From: JAALLB01 sp017643495 | Lineage (GTDB): Bacteria; Pseudomonadota; Alphaproteobacteria; Rhizobiales; Rhizobiaceae | Direction of reading: 5' to 3' | Length of the DNA stretch: 64,000 nt | Assembly: GCA_965216105.1 (NCBI GenBank) | Contig: OZ244147.1 | Location: 1,736,001-1,800,000 of the forward strand | In this document: positions 33,447-43,123 of the stretch, piece after piece | How the letters are laid out: every line of letters starts with the position of its first letter | How positions within the stretch are numbered: position 1 is the first letter of the stretch | The notes under the pieces: model-generated | The model's input: only the letters and a program-made list of their open reading frames with translations | Databases searched by the model: none | Told to the model about the DNA's origin: nothing | Program-made: the position numbers and the translations under genes

Positions 33447-34361
33447 TCAATACACCTTCGGCACGTAGAGTTCATCCGGCAGGTAGCGGCGCTCGTAATC
33501 CGGATTGAAGACACGTTCCGGCAATTGCGGGGTGTCGTGCGGGATTTCCTCATAAGGCAGCTTGCCCAGGAGATGGTGAATGCAGTTGAGACGCGCCCGT
33601 TTTTTGTCATTGCCTTCGACCACATACCACGGTGCCTCGGGAATGTTGGTGCGGCCCAGCATGTCTTCTTTCGCCTTGGTGTAATCCTCCCACCGGATGC
33701 GTGATTGCAGGTCCATCGGGGAAAGCTTCCATTGGCGGATCGGATCATGAATGCGCATCATGAAGCGCAATTGCTGTTCCTGGTCGGTTATCGAGAACCA
33801 GTATTTGATGAGCCTGATGCCGGAACGTGTCAGCATGCGCTCGAATTCCGGCACATCGTGGAAAAACTGGTCAACCTCGTCATCGGTTGCAAAGCCCATG
33901 ACGCGCTCGACACCTGCCCGGTTGTACCAGGAACGGTCGAACAGGACCATTTCACCACCGGCAGGCAGATGCGGCACATAGCGCTGGAAATACCATTGCG
34001 TCTTCTCCCGGTCATTGGGTGCGGGCAGGGCGACCACCCGGCAGACGCGCGGGTTGAGCCGCTGGGTTATGCGCTTGATGACGCCCCCCTTGCCGGCAGC
34101 ATCACGACCTTCGAAAATGACCACGACCTTCTGGCCGGTCATGGATATCCAGTCCTGAAGCCGGACAAGTTCGCCCTGCAGGCGCAGCAGCTCCCGAAAA
34201 TAGGTTTGCCGGTCAATGGAGGGTTCGCGTGTGACGTCTTTCAGCTTCTTCAACTCGTCGGGCAGAAACGAATCATCATCGATTTCCATTTCCAGCTCTT
34301 CATCGCGCGTGTCCTCGATATCGGCTTCAAGCCAGCCACGGCGGCGGATTTCGTCATCCAT
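33447..34361 (-). CDS. ppk2: Polyphosphate kinase 2
   Basis: 304 residues from ATG 34361 (GGACAGAG upstream). A frame extension to 34556 lacks family sequence. PPK2 uses polyphosphate to phosphorylate nucleoside mono- or diphosphates. Walker A is GRDAAGKGG at 85-93, and the lid and Walker B region is LFDRSWYNRAGVERVMGF with D142 and R143. The acidic N-terminal stretch (DEELEMEIDDD) and KYWFSITDQEQQLRF, SPMDLQSRIRWEDYTKAK are family typical. One-domain length suggests class I or III; I cannot say which nucleotide it prefers. Confidence 0.93.
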   Translation of the reverse strand: MDDEIRRRGWLEADIEDTRDEELEMEIDDDSFLPDELKKLKDVTREPSIDRQTYFRELLRLQGELVRLQDWISMTGQKVVVIFEGRDAAGKGGVIKRITQRLNPRVCRVVALPAPNDREKTQWYFQRYVPHLPAGGEMVLFDRSWYNRAGVERVMGFATDDEVDQFFHDVPEFERMLTRSGIRLIKYWFSITDQEQQLRFMMRIHDPIRQWKLSPMDLQSRIRWEDYTKAKEDMLGRTNIPEAPWYVVEGNDKKRARLNCIHHLLGKLPYEEIPHDTPQLPERVFNPDYERRYLPDELYVPKVY

Positions 34362-34585
34362 TCTCTGTCCAATCGCATATTGTTGCTGTGGCCCGGACTG
34401 GCGGGATTTCCGGCCTCCGGGCGCATGTTGAAGCACCGGCAGACCTGCTTGCCGGTTTCGCCTGCACAATGCCCGGCAATTGTTACGGTTCCATGACATG
34501 CGGCAAGATGTTTTGCAGCGCAGATTTTCCAGAACATCAGGAGAACAATTCTGCATTTATCATTTTTTACAATGATTTATGGATA

Positions 34586-34615
34586 TTGACAAAAACAGAA
34601 CAAAGATGGTACAAA
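34586..34615 (+). promoter_or_regulatory. recA promoter with overlapping LexA (SOS) box
   Basis: TTGACA at 34586-34591 and TACAAA at 34610-34615 have an 18-base spacer. Over the spacer and -10 lies GAAC-AAAGATG-GTAC (34598-34612), one base off the alphaproteobacterial LexA direct repeat GAAC-N7-GAAC. LexA bound here would block RNA polymerase. The remaining 100 bases to the start form a leader in which I see nothing else. Confidence 0.65.
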
Positions 34616-34711
34616 CAATCAAGGCCGGATATGGTTCGTGTGCCGTCAGTGGTTTCGACTGGTGGACAGCGCTTTCCGGGGGATACCGCTCGTTCTGCAA
34701 GGATGATACAC

Positions 34712-35827
34712 ATGGCGCAAAATTCACTCAGACTCGTTGAAGGCAACAATAACGTGGACAAATCAAAGGCACTCGAGGCTGCTCTCGGCCAGATAGAGCG
34801 GGCATTCGGCAAAGGCTCGATCATGAAGCTCGGCAAGAACGAGCAGGTTGTGGAAATCGAAACGGTTTCCACCGGTTCGCTTGGGCTTGATATTGCGCTT
34901 GGCATTGGCGGATTGCCCAAGGGGCGTGTGATCGAGATTTACGGACCTGAATCATCGGGCAAGACGACGATGACGCTGCACACGATTGCCGAAGCGCAGA
35001 AAAAGGGCGGTATTTGCGCCTTTGTCGATGCCGAACATGCGCTCGATCCGGTTTATGCCCGCAAGCTCGGGGTCAATCTTGAGGATTTGCTGATTTCGCA
35101 GCCCGATACGGGTGAGCAGGCGCTCGAGATTGCCGACACACTGGTGCGCTCCGGAGCGGTTGACGTATTGGTGGTTGATTCCGTGGCTGCGCTGACGCCG
35201 CGCGCTGAAATCGAGGGTGAAATGGGCGATTCGCTGCCCGGCCTGCAGGCCCGCCTGATGAGCCAGGCCTTGCGCAAGCTTACGGCTTCCATTTCCCGCT
35301 CCAACACAATGGTGATTTTCATCAACCAGATCCGCATGAAGATCGGTGTGATGTTCGGTTCGCCGGAGACCACGACAGGCGGAAATGCGCTCAAGTTCTA
35401 TTCATCCGTTCGTCTCGACATTCGCCGCATCGGATCGGTCAAGGACCGCGACGAGGTGATTGGCAACCAGACCCGCATCAAGGTCGTCAAGAACAAGCTT
35501 GCACCGCCATTCAAGCAGGTTGAGTTCGACATCATGTATGGTGAAGGTGTTTCCAAGAATGGCGAACTGATCGACCTTGGGGTCAAGGCGGGCATTGTCG
35601 AGAAATCCGGCTCCTGGTTTTCCTACAATTCGGAACGGCTGGGGCAGGGGCGTGAAAACGCCAAAACCTTCCTGGTCGAGAATCCGGCCATTGCCGAGGA
35701 GATCGAGCTTGCGCTTCGCCAGAATGCCGGCCTGATTGCCGATACGCTGCTGGAAGGTTCCCCGGAAGCCGGTGATAAGGAAGAGGATGACCTGCTTGAA
35801 ACCGGAACCGACGGTTCAGGCAACTAG
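34712..35827 (+). CDS. recA: Recombinase RecA
   Basis: 371 residues from ATG 34712 (AAGGA eight bases upstream), which gives the rhizobial start MAQNSLRLVE. RecA forms ATP-dependent filaments on single-stranded DNA, pairs homologous strands and triggers LexA self-cleavage. Walker A is GPESSGKT at 78-85; VLVVDSVAALTPRAEIEGEMGD, the L2-loop INQIRMKIGVMFG and TGGNALKFYSSVRLDIRRIG are all present. The C-terminal tail is acidic (EAGDKEEDDLLETGTDG), as usual. No intein. A double hairpin and strong terminator follow. Confidence 0.98.
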   Translation: MAQNSLRLVEGNNNVDKSKALEAALGQIERAFGKGSIMKLGKNEQVVEIETVSTGSLGLDIALGIGGLPKGRVIEIYGPESSGKTTMTLHTIAEAQKKGGICAFVDAEHALDPVYARKLGVNLEDLLISQPDTGEQALEIADTLVRSGAVDVLVVDSVAALTPRAEIEGEMGDSLPGLQARLMSQALRKLTASISRSNTMVIFINQIRMKIGVMFGSPETTTGGNALKFYSSVRLDIRRIGSVKDRDEVIGNQTRIKVVKNKLAPPFKQVEFDIMYGEGVSKNGELIDLGVKAGIVEKSGSWFSYNSERLGQGRENAKTFLVENPAIAEEIELALRQNAGLIADTLLEGSPEAGDKEEDDLLETGTDGSGN

Positions 35828-35937
35828 GATACAGGATTTGCCGTTGCACCGCTTGCAGGGCTTTATCCGTTCCGGCCGGATTTGACCGGTCAGGCGGGTA
35901 TCTTCGAGGCGGAGCAGACAGGTTTTACAGTCCCCCC

Positions 35938-35978
35938 GCACGGTCCATGCCTCCAGGAATTTCCTGACAGGACCGTGC
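35938..35978 (+). other. Stem-loop in the recA 3' region
   Basis: GCACGGTCC (35938-35946) pairs perfectly with GGACCGTGC (35970-35978). Between them CAGGAA-T-TTCCTG is itself an inverted repeat. It lies six bases before the recA terminator and may stabilise the mRNA end. The rest of the 360-base recA-alaS gap shows nothing I can identify; a leftward frame through it is not credible as a gene. Confidence 0.5.
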
Positions 35979-35983
35979 TCACT

Positions 35984-36013
35984 GGCCGCAACAGAGCTGT
36001 TGCGGCCTTTTTT
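35984..36013 (+). terminator. Intrinsic terminator of recA
   Basis: GGCCGCAACA (35984-35993), loop GAGC, TGTTGCGGCC (35998-36007) form a perfect ten-bp stem followed by TTTTTT (36008-36013). A textbook Rho-independent terminator between recA and alaS. Confidence 0.95.
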
Positions 36014-36191
36014 GCGTTGTTCCGCAGAGTTTGCTCCCAAAGCCTTCTGGACAGGCGTTGCTCTGCAACGTAAACCACGGTTTGAAGAATTCAACGAACG
36101 TGATCCGCCGCGTTCCCGCATGACGTATCCGGCCTTGTGCCGGGCAACATGTCCGGAACAGGATGGTGGAACCACATGAGGGCAGGAAGAC

Positions 36192-38852
36192 ATGAGTGGC
36201 GTAAACGAAATCAGATCGGCGTTTCTGGATTATTTTGGCAATAACGGGCATGAAAAAGTTGCGTCCAGTCCGCTTGTCCCGCGCAATGACCCGACCCTTA
36301 TGTTCAGCAATTCCGGCATGGTCCAGTTCAAGAATGTATTCACCGGACTGGAAAAGCGGGACTATTCGCGTGCCACCACGTCGCAGAAATGCGTAAGGGC
36401 CGGGGGCAAGCACAATGATCTCGACAATGTCGGCTATACGGCACGCCACCATACCTTCTTTGAAATGCTCGGCAATTTCTCATTTGGCGACTACTTCAAG
36501 GAAGAGGCAATCCACCACGCATGGACATTGCTGACGAAAGAGTTTGGCCTTGCGGAAGAAAAGCTGCTGGTCACTGTCTACCACACGGACGATGAAGCAG
36601 CCGGATACTGGAAGAAGATTGCCGGTCTGGGCGATGACAGGATCATCCGGATCGCTACCAGTGACAATTTCTGGGCAATGGGTGACACGGGGCCGTGTGG
36701 TCCCTGTTCGGAAATTTTTTATGATCACGGCGACCACATCTGGGGCGGGCCTCCCGGCAGTGCCGAAGAAGATGGTGACCGGTTCATCGAGATATGGAAC
36801 CTGGTCTTCATGCAGTACGAACAGGTCACGCCTGATGAGCGTGTTGACCTGCCGAGCCCTTCCATCGATACGGGCATGGGCCTGGAACGGATTGCTACCG
36901 TTTTGCAGGGCAAGCATGACAACTATGACATTGATCTTTTCCAGGCACTGATTGCAGCCAGTGAGGAGTTGACCGGAACAAAAGCCGAAGGTGAAAGGCA
37001 GCCAAGCCACCGGGTTATTGCAGACCACTTGCGGGCTTCCTCGTTCCTGATAGCTGACGGGGTATTGCCGTCGAATGAGGGTCGCGGATATGTGCTGCGC
37101 CGGATCATGCGCCGGGCAATGCGTCACGCCAGTCTGCTTGGTGCAAAGGAACCCTTGATGCACAAGCTGTTTCCTGCACTCCGGCAGGAAATGGGTGAAG
37201 CCTACCCTGAACTCGGCAGGGCTGAATCCCTGATCTCGGAAACGCTGCTTCTGGAAGAAACCCGGTTTCGCAAGACACTCGAACGGGGACTTGGCCTTCT
37301 GGATGATGCCACAAGTGATCTGTCAGAAGGCGATGAACTGGACGGGACGATTGCGTTCAAGCTTTACGATACATACGGTTTCCCGCTTGACCTGACACAG
37401 GATGCGCTGCGTCGCCGCAAGATTGGTGTTGATCTGGACGCGTTCAATGATGCGATGGAACAGCAAAAGGCGGAAGCACGCGCTGCCTGGGCCGGGTCCG
37501 GTGAAGCTGCCGATGACCGTATCTGGTTCACGCTCAGGGAAAAGCACGGAACAACCGAGTTTCTCGGGTATGACACGGAGATTGCCGAAGGCGTGGTTCA
37601 GGCCATAGTTGTGAATGGCGATGAGGTGAAACGTGCGGATACCGGCAGCGAAATCTCCCTTGTTGTCAACCAGACCCCGTTTTACGGGGAAAGTGGCGGT
37701 CAGGCCGGCGACCGCGGGGAAGTTCGCTTTGAAGGCGGACGTGCAGAAATAACAGATGTGAAGAAGCGCGGCGAAGGCGTTTTTGTCCATATCGGCAAAG
37801 TGGTCGAAGGCGTGCTGGAAACCGGTGCTGCCGTCGAACTTGAAGTCGACCATGAAGCCCGTGCCGGATCCCGTTCACACCATTCGGCTACCCACCTTGT
37901 ACATGAGGCACTTCGGGAAGTGCTTGGCGATCATGTGGCCCAGAAAGGTTCACTGGTAGCGCCCGACCGTCTGCGTTTTGACTTTTCGCACCAAAAGCCG
38001 ATGTCCGGTGAAGAACTGGCCCGGGTCGAGGAAATGTCAAACGAGATTGTTCGCCAGTCAGCGCCGGTCGAAACACGGCTGATGGCTGTTGATGACGCGA
38101 TTGAACTGGGTGCAATGGCACTGTTTGGTGAAAAATACGGGGATGAGGTTCGCGTTGTTTCCATGGGCACAGCCAGACATGGCGAGAAGGCAGGCAAAAC
38201 CTATTCACTCGAACTGTGTGGAGGAACCCATGTCCGCAACACGGGCGAGATCGGCCTTGTGCACCTTCTGGGAGAAAGTGCCGTTTCGGCAGGTGTTCGC
38301 CGTATTGAGGCCCTGACTGGACAGACTGCGCTCGATTATCTGGCGGCCCAGGAGGAGCGCGTCAAGGAAATTGCTTCGACGCTCAAGGTGCCTCCGCAGG
38401 ATGCGGCAAGCCGTGTTGCCCAACTAGTTGAAGAACGCAAGAAACTTGAACGGGAACTTGCCGATGCGCGCAAGCAACTGGCCATGGGAGGCGGTGGCGC
38501 AGGTGGTGCGCAGGAAGTCCGGGACATTGCCGGAACAAAATTTGTCGGCAGGGTTGTGGAGAACATCGCTGCAAAAGAACTCAAGGGACTTGTGGATGAT
38601 GCCAAACAAGCCGTTGGCTCGGGCATAGTAGCGATTGCCGGCGTTTCGGAAGATGGCAAGGCCGGCATCGTTGTCGGGGTTACGAATGACCTGACGGACC
38701 GGTTCAATGCTGTTGACCTTGTCCGGGCAGGTTCCCAGGCAGTTGGCGGCAAGGGCGGTGGCGGACGTCCCGACATGGCCCAGGCTGGCGGACCTGACGG
38801 CAACAACGCACAGGCTGCGCTTGAAGCAATTGAAGCGGCGATTGCAGGCTAA
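36192..38852 (+). CDS. alaS: Alanyl-tRNA synthetase
   Basis: 886 residues. It charges tRNA-Ala and clears mischarged Ser and Gly. N-terminal class II core begins IRSAFLDYFGNNGHEKVASSPLVPRNDPTLMFSNSGMVQFK. The editing domain has the zinc motif HSATH (in SHHSATHLVHEALREVL) and CGGTHV further on. The C-terminal glycine-rich region GGGGAGGAQ and GKGGGGRPDMAQAGG are typical. Length is normal. ATG has GGAAG upstream. Its stop overlaps by three bases the stop of the convergent GST gene. Confidence 0.97.
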   Translation: MSGVNEIRSAFLDYFGNNGHEKVASSPLVPRNDPTLMFSNSGMVQFKNVFTGLEKRDYSRATTSQKCVRAGGKHNDLDNVGYTARHHTFFEMLGNFSFGDYFKEEAIHHAWTLLTKEFGLAEEKLLVTVYHTDDEAAGYWKKIAGLGDDRIIRIATSDNFWAMGDTGPCGPCSEIFYDHGDHIWGGPPGSAEEDGDRFIEIWNLVFMQYEQVTPDERVDLPSPSIDTGMGLERIATVLQGKHDNYDIDLFQALIAASEELTGTKAEGERQPSHRVIADHLRASSFLIADGVLPSNEGRGYVLRRIMRRAMRHASLLGAKEPLMHKLFPALRQEMGEAYPELGRAESLISETLLLEETRFRKTLERGLGLLDDATSDLSEGDELDGTIAFKLYDTYGFPLDLTQDALRRRKIGVDLDAFNDAMEQQKAEARAAWAGSGEAADDRIWFTLREKHGTTEFLGYDTEIAEGVVQAIVVNGDEVKRADTGSEISLVVNQTPFYGESGGQAGDRGEVRFEGGRAEITDVKKRGEGVFVHIGKVVEGVLETGAAVELEVDHEARAGSRSHHSATHLVHEALREVLGDHVAQKGSLVAPDRLRFDFSHQKPMSGEELARVEEMSNEIVRQSAPVETRLMAVDDAIELGAMALFGEKYGDEVRVVSMGTARHGEKAGKTYSLELCGGTHVRNTGEIGLVHLLGESAVSAGVRRIEALTGQTALDYLAAQEERVKEIASTLKVPPQDAASRVAQLVEERKKLERELADARKQLAMGGGGAGGAQEVRDIAGTKFVGRVVENIAAKELKGLVDDAKQAVGSGIVAIAGVSEDGKAGIVVGVTNDLTDRFNAVDLVRAGSQAVGGKGGGGRPDMAQAGGPDGNNAQAALEAIEAAIAG

Positions 38853-39493
38853 TCTGCACCTTCAGAAAGGATGTCGTCAAAACGGTGTTGCGTCTTGATG
38901 CGCTCCCACCAGTTCTGCATGTTCGGGTGGTGCGCCATCATCTTCAGGCCGGTAGCCGTTCGCAGAAAGTAATCAAGGACCGGCACGGCATGGAGGTCTG
39001 CCAGTGAAAGCCGGTGACCGCCAAGATACGGTGCCTTGCCTTCAAGCGCGGTATCCAGGACGCAGAGTACGGTTTCCGCCCGCTCACAATGCCTGTTGAA
39101 AGCATCGCTTTCACAGGCACTTTCGCCCTGTTCGCGAAGCGCGACATAGATGCCCCAAACCATGGACGGATAAGCGTAATTGTCGATTATTGAAAGGATG
39201 CGGTTAACATTGGCCCGCTGCCTGGCCGTGTCAGGCATCAAGGGTGGCTCGGGAAAAATTTCATCCAGGTAGCGGACGATTGCACCGGTCTCGTAAAGTA
39301 CGAAACCATCCACGTTTATGGCCGGAATTTTTGCAAAAGGGTGGATCGACCTGTAGGCCTCCACCGCTTTGTCAGGCTTGAAAATGTCAACTGTTTCAAG
39401 CCGGTAGTCGATGTTCTTTTCAAGCAGAACAAGCCTTACGATGCGCACATAAACACTGTATGGCGCACCGTAAAGCGTGAGCGTTGGTGTCAC
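38849..39493 (-). CDS. Glutathione S-transferase family protein
   Basis: 214 residues with a GTG start at 39493 that overlaps the TGA stop of icd (GTGA), so it is translationally coupled to icd. The thioredoxin-fold N domain has TLYGAPYSVYVRIVRLVLLEKNIDY, then FAKIPAINVDGFVLYETGAIVRYLDE with the cis-proline and glutathione gamma-Glu contact E-T/S-pair. An all-helical C domain follows. It ends within the last bases of alaS on the other strand. Placement next to icd and alaS recurs in rhizobia. Substrate unknown. Confidence 0.9.
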   Translation of the reverse strand: MTPTLTLYGAPYSVYVRIVRLVLLEKNIDYRLETVDIFKPDKAVEAYRSIHPFAKIPAINVDGFVLYETGAIVRYLDEIFPEPPLMPDTARQRANVNRILSIIDNYAYPSMVWGIYVALREQGESACESDAFNRHCERAETVLCVLDTALEGKAPYLGGHRLSLADLHAVPVLDYFLRTATGLKMMAHHPNMQNWWERIKTQHRFDDILSEGAD

Positions 39494-40701
39494 CCCATTG
39501 CTTTCTGAAGGTGCTCGTCAACCTTGTCGAGGAAGCCGATGGTGGAGAGCCACGGCTGGTCCGGACCGATCAGAAGTGCAAGGTCCTTGGTCATGAAGCC
39601 CGATTCAACCGTGTTGACGCAGACATCTTCAAGAGTCTTGGCAAACTTGGCCAGTTCTTCATTGCCGTCCAGCTTGGCGCGATGGGAAAGACCACGGGTC
39701 CAGGCAAAGATTGATGCGATGGAGTTGGTTGAGGTTTCCTCGCCTTTCTGGTGCTGGCGGTAGTGACGGGTAACCGTACCGTGGGCAGCTTCCGCTTCAA
39801 CCGTCTTTCCATCAGGACTCAGAAGCACAGATGTCATGAGGCCAAGCGAACCAAAGCCCTGGGCTACCGTGTCTGACTGCACATCACCATCGTAGTTTTT
39901 ACATGCCCAGACATAGCCGCCGGACCATTTCAGTGCGGATGCGACCATGTCATCGATCAGGCGGTGCTCGTAATGAATGCCTGCTTCCTTGAACTGGTCT
40001 TCGAACTCGTTCTCGTAGACTTCCTGGAACAGGTCCTTGAACTGGCCGTCATAGGCTTTCATGATCGTGTTCTTGGTGGAGAGGTAGCACGGTACACCGC
40101 GTGACAGGGCGTAGTTCATCGAAGCGCGCGCGAAGTCACGGATCGAGTCGTCGAGATTGTACATGGCCATTGCCACACCGGATGACGGTGCATCAAAGAC
40201 TTCATGCTCGATTTCCTTGCCATCCTCGCCGACAAACTTGACGGTCAGTTTGCCGGGGCCGGGGAAACGGAAATCCGTTGCGCGGTACTGGTCACCAAAT
40301 GCATGGCGTCCGACAATGATCGGCTTTGTCCAGCCTGGAACGAGACGGGGCACGTTCTTGCAGATGATCGGCTCACGGAAGATCACGCCACCAAGAATGT
40401 TGCGGATGGTGCCGTTTGGTGAGCGCCACATTTTCTTCAGGCCAAATTCCTCCACACGGTCTTCATCGGGTGTGATGGTGGCACATTTTACGCCGACACC
40501 GTATTTCTTGATCGCTTCTGCCGCGTCAACGGTGATCTGGTCGTTTGTTTCGTCCCGGGACTCGATGCCGAGGTCGTAATATTTGAGATCAATGTCAAGG
40601 TACGGATGGATGAGCTTGTCCTTGATGAACTGCCAGATGATCCGTGTCATCTCGTCTCCGTCCAGCTCAACAACCGGATTTTCTACCTTGATTTTCGCCA
40701 T
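39490..40701 (-). CDS. icd: NADP-dependent isocitrate dehydrogenase
   Basis: 403 residues from ATG 40701 (AGAGG upstream), the dimeric eukaryote-like class II enzyme found in rhizobia. It decarboxylates isocitrate to 2-oxoglutarate, making NADPH in the TCA cycle. Markers are MAKIKVENPVVELDGDEMTRIIWQ, the substrate site SPNGTIRNILGG, YEHRLIDDMVA and KNYDGDVQSDTVAQGFGSLGLMTSVL, and the NADP loop EAAHGTVTRHYRQHQKGE. The stop overlaps the GST start. Confidence 0.96.
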   Translation of the reverse strand: MAKIKVENPVVELDGDEMTRIIWQFIKDKLIHPYLDIDLKYYDLGIESRDETNDQITVDAAEAIKKYGVGVKCATITPDEDRVEEFGLKKMWRSPNGTIRNILGGVIFREPIICKNVPRLVPGWTKPIIVGRHAFGDQYRATDFRFPGPGKLTVKFVGEDGKEIEHEVFDAPSSGVAMAMYNLDDSIRDFARASMNYALSRGVPCYLSTKNTIMKAYDGQFKDLFQEVYENEFEDQFKEAGIHYEHRLIDDMVASALKWSGGYVWACKNYDGDVQSDTVAQGFGSLGLMTSVLLSPDGKTVEAEAAHGTVTRHYRQHQKGEETSTNSIASIFAWTRGLSHRAKLDGNEELAKFAKTLEDVCVNTVESGFMTKDLALLIGPDQPWLSTIGFLDKVDEHLQKAMG

Positions 40702-40841
40702 GGAAATGCCTCTGGATTTTTGGGGGTGGGTGTTTGATCGTTTGTTCGGGTGGTCTATAGCAAACTCCGAAGGGTATGCAAACTGCGGTTTTGACAGCCG
40801 CGTGGATACCCGTTGAAGCAAGCGTTGAAGGACTGCAATCC

Positions 40842-41501
40842 ATGACCGAAACCAGCAATACCGGCGAGCAAGTGGCTGCAAGGCGTACCTACAAGATACT
40901 GGGGAACCCGGCTGACCCGGCTCCGGTGTCTGCAATACCTGATGCTGTTCTTGATGAAATGCTGCAACAGGCCGGAAATGCACCGGTTCATTATGCATGT
41001 GACCGCGTTCATCTTGGCAAAATGGCATCACCGGTGCCCTGGCGGGCCTACAAGTTGAACCGCAAGGGGTGTCTTGACCTGATGAACCATCTGGTCAGGG
41101 AAGGGGATGTGACCAAAGTCCCTGCCTTGCTGGCAACAGCCCAGTTTCTGGTGCAGGTGACATGGCTTCCGGATGAGGGAACAGTTCATGCCGGTGATGG
41201 CGGGAAGGATGCCGTTGTCTTTGACGGGACGCTTCGCAACATGGAGCACATTGCTGCTGCTTCGGCATTCGCGCAGTCGTTGTTGCTGGTGGCTGATGCC
41301 TGCGGTTTCAGGACCTACTGGTCGAGTGGTGGAGGGCTGAGGGGAAAAGCGGTTTTCGATCATCTCGGCATTCCTGACAGGGAAATCCTGATCGGCTCTA
41401 TCTTCCTGTATCCGGCGGAAGCGGCCAACACGGAAGTCAAACCCGGCAGCATGGCAGAGCGGCGTGGCAAGCTTGAAGACTGGTCACGCTGGACCGGCTG
41501 A
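40842..41501 (+). CDS. Nitroreductase family protein
   Basis: 219 residues from ATG 40842, which has GAAGGA about ten bases upstream; the longer frame from 40776 lacks this. The chain follows the FMN-binding nitroreductase fold: RRTYKILGNP at the start (the usual R-R-S/T phosphate contact), LLATAQFLVQVTW, EHIAAASAFAQSLLLVADACGFRTYWSSGGGLRGKAVFDHLGIP, and IGSIFLYPAE. Reduces nitroaromatics, quinones or flavins with NAD(P)H. Natural substrate unknown. It diverges from icd. Confidence 0.82.
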   Translation: MTETSNTGEQVAARRTYKILGNPADPAPVSAIPDAVLDEMLQQAGNAPVHYACDRVHLGKMASPVPWRAYKLNRKGCLDLMNHLVREGDVTKVPALLATAQFLVQVTWLPDEGTVHAGDGGKDAVVFDGTLRNMEHIAAASAFAQSLLLVADACGFRTYWSSGGGLRGKAVFDHLGIPDREILIGSIFLYPAEAANTEVKPGSMAERRGKLEDWSRWTG

Positions 41502-41602
41502 TTTGTTGGCCGGATACCCCCGATAATGAATGCCTGCCTCTGGCAATGGCCGGGCAAAAATCGTAAACCACAGACACCATACCAAGTTCAGGAAATCTAT
41601 TG

Positions 41603-43000
41603 ATGAGCAAAAACACACGTACGGAAACAGACAGCTTTGGCCCGCTCGAGGTACCAAACGAAAAATACTATGGCGCGCAGACCGCCCGCTCTCTTATCAA
41701 TTTTCCGATTGGCACCGAGACGATGCCTTTGCCTCTCGTGTCAGCGCTGGGCATTATCAAGCAGGCTGCCGCGCGTGTGAACATGCAAATGGGTGTGCTT
41801 TCCGAAGAACTTGGAACGGCCGTCGAAAAGGCGGCCGGCGAGGTCGCCGACGGCAAGTTCAACGACAATTTTCCGCTTTCCGTCTGGCAGACGGGTTCCG
41901 GTACCCAGTCCAACATGAACACGAACGAGGTTGTATCCAACCGGGCAATCGAAATTCTTGGGGGGACCATCGGTTCGAAGGATCCGGTTCATCCCAATGA
42001 TCATGTGAACATGGGGCAATCCTCGAATGATACATTCCCGACTGCAATGCATATTGCGGCTGCCCGGGAAATCCACAATGAATTGCTGCCCGCCATCACC
42101 TATCTGGCGGAAGCCGTGGAGGCAAAATCGGAAGCATTCAAGGATATCGTGAAAATCGGCAGGACCCATACACAGGACGCCACCCCGCTTACACTCGGAC
42201 AGGAATTCAGCGGCTATGCTGCACAGTTGCGCAACGGCATCCGGCGGATTGCCGAGGCCAGCGACGGCTTGTTCGAACTGGCACAGGGGGGAACTGCAGT
42301 CGGAACAGGGCTCAATTCAAAGGTAGGATTTGCCGAAGACTTTGCTGCCGAAGTTGCCAAGATTACAGGTCTTGGTTTCCGTACGGCTCCAAACAAGTTC
42401 GAGGCACTGGCTGCCAATGATGCATATGTCTATGCACATGGTGCGCTCAATACGCTTGCCGCATCCTTGTTCAAGATTGCAAACGACCTGAGATTTCTCG
42501 GCTCCGGTCCCCGCTCGGGACTGGGCGAAATATCCCTGCCTGAAAACGAGCCGGGGTCATCCATCATGCCGGGCAAGGTGAACCCGACCCAGTGTGAGGC
42601 CATGACCATGGTTTGCTGCCAGGTTGCGGGAAACCAGACAGCCATAACCATGGCGGGTACGCAGGGGCATTTTGAACTCAACGTGTACAAGCCGGTCATG
42701 GCGAATGCGATGCTTCAGTCCATTCGCATCCTGTCTGATGCCTGTCGCACATTCACAGACAAATGCGTCTCCGGTATCACCGCAAACGAGGACAATATCC
42801 GGCAATTGATGGAACGCTCCCTGATGCTGGTCACCGCACTTGCCCCGACAATCGGCTATGACAAGGCGACCGAGATTGCCAAGACTGCCCACAAGAACGG
42901 CACGACCCTCAAGGAAGAGGCCCTGCGGCTGGGCTATGTCACAGAGGAAGAGTTCGACAAGGTGGTTCGTCCTGAACTGATGATTGGTCCCAAGGCCTAG
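41603..43000 (+). CDS. fumC: Fumarate hydratase, class II
   Basis: 465 residues from ATG 41603 (AGGAA upstream; a TTG three bases before is less likely). Iron-free tetrameric fumarase interconverting fumarate and malate in the TCA cycle. Markers are TETDSFGPLEVPNEKYYGAQTARSL, the substrate loop GSGTQSNMNTNEV, NMGQSSNDTFPTAMHIA, the catalytic GRTHTQDATPLTLGQEFSGY, and the superfamily signature GSSIMPGKVNPTQCE. With icd close by, two TCA enzymes lie within 4 kb, on opposite strands. Confidence 0.97.
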   Translation: MSKNTRTETDSFGPLEVPNEKYYGAQTARSLINFPIGTETMPLPLVSALGIIKQAAARVNMQMGVLSEELGTAVEKAAGEVADGKFNDNFPLSVWQTGSGTQSNMNTNEVVSNRAIEILGGTIGSKDPVHPNDHVNMGQSSNDTFPTAMHIAAAREIHNELLPAITYLAEAVEAKSEAFKDIVKIGRTHTQDATPLTLGQEFSGYAAQLRNGIRRIAEASDGLFELAQGGTAVGTGLNSKVGFAEDFAAEVAKITGLGFRTAPNKFEALAANDAYVYAHGALNTLAASLFKIANDLRFLGSGPRSGLGEISLPENEPGSSIMPGKVNPTQCEAMTMVCCQVAGNQTAITMAGTQGHFELNVYKPVMANAMLQSIRILSDACRTFTDKCVSGITANEDNIRQLMERSLMLVTALAPTIGYDKATEIAKTAHKNGTTLKEEALRLGYVTEEEFDKVVRPELMIGPKA

Positions 43001-43123
43001 CCTTGTTCCTGACAGGTGCTCCGGGAGAGGGATCTCCTGACGAAATGTTTATGCCGTGGCCTGTTGCATTCGCAGGCCACGTGGATAGCTTCTTCGTACA
43101 ATCACCTGTCAGGGAACACACGA

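Noticed and set aside
35816..36193. 125-codon leftward frame between recA and alaS
   Set aside because: It runs through the terminator hairpins and has no protein-like features.
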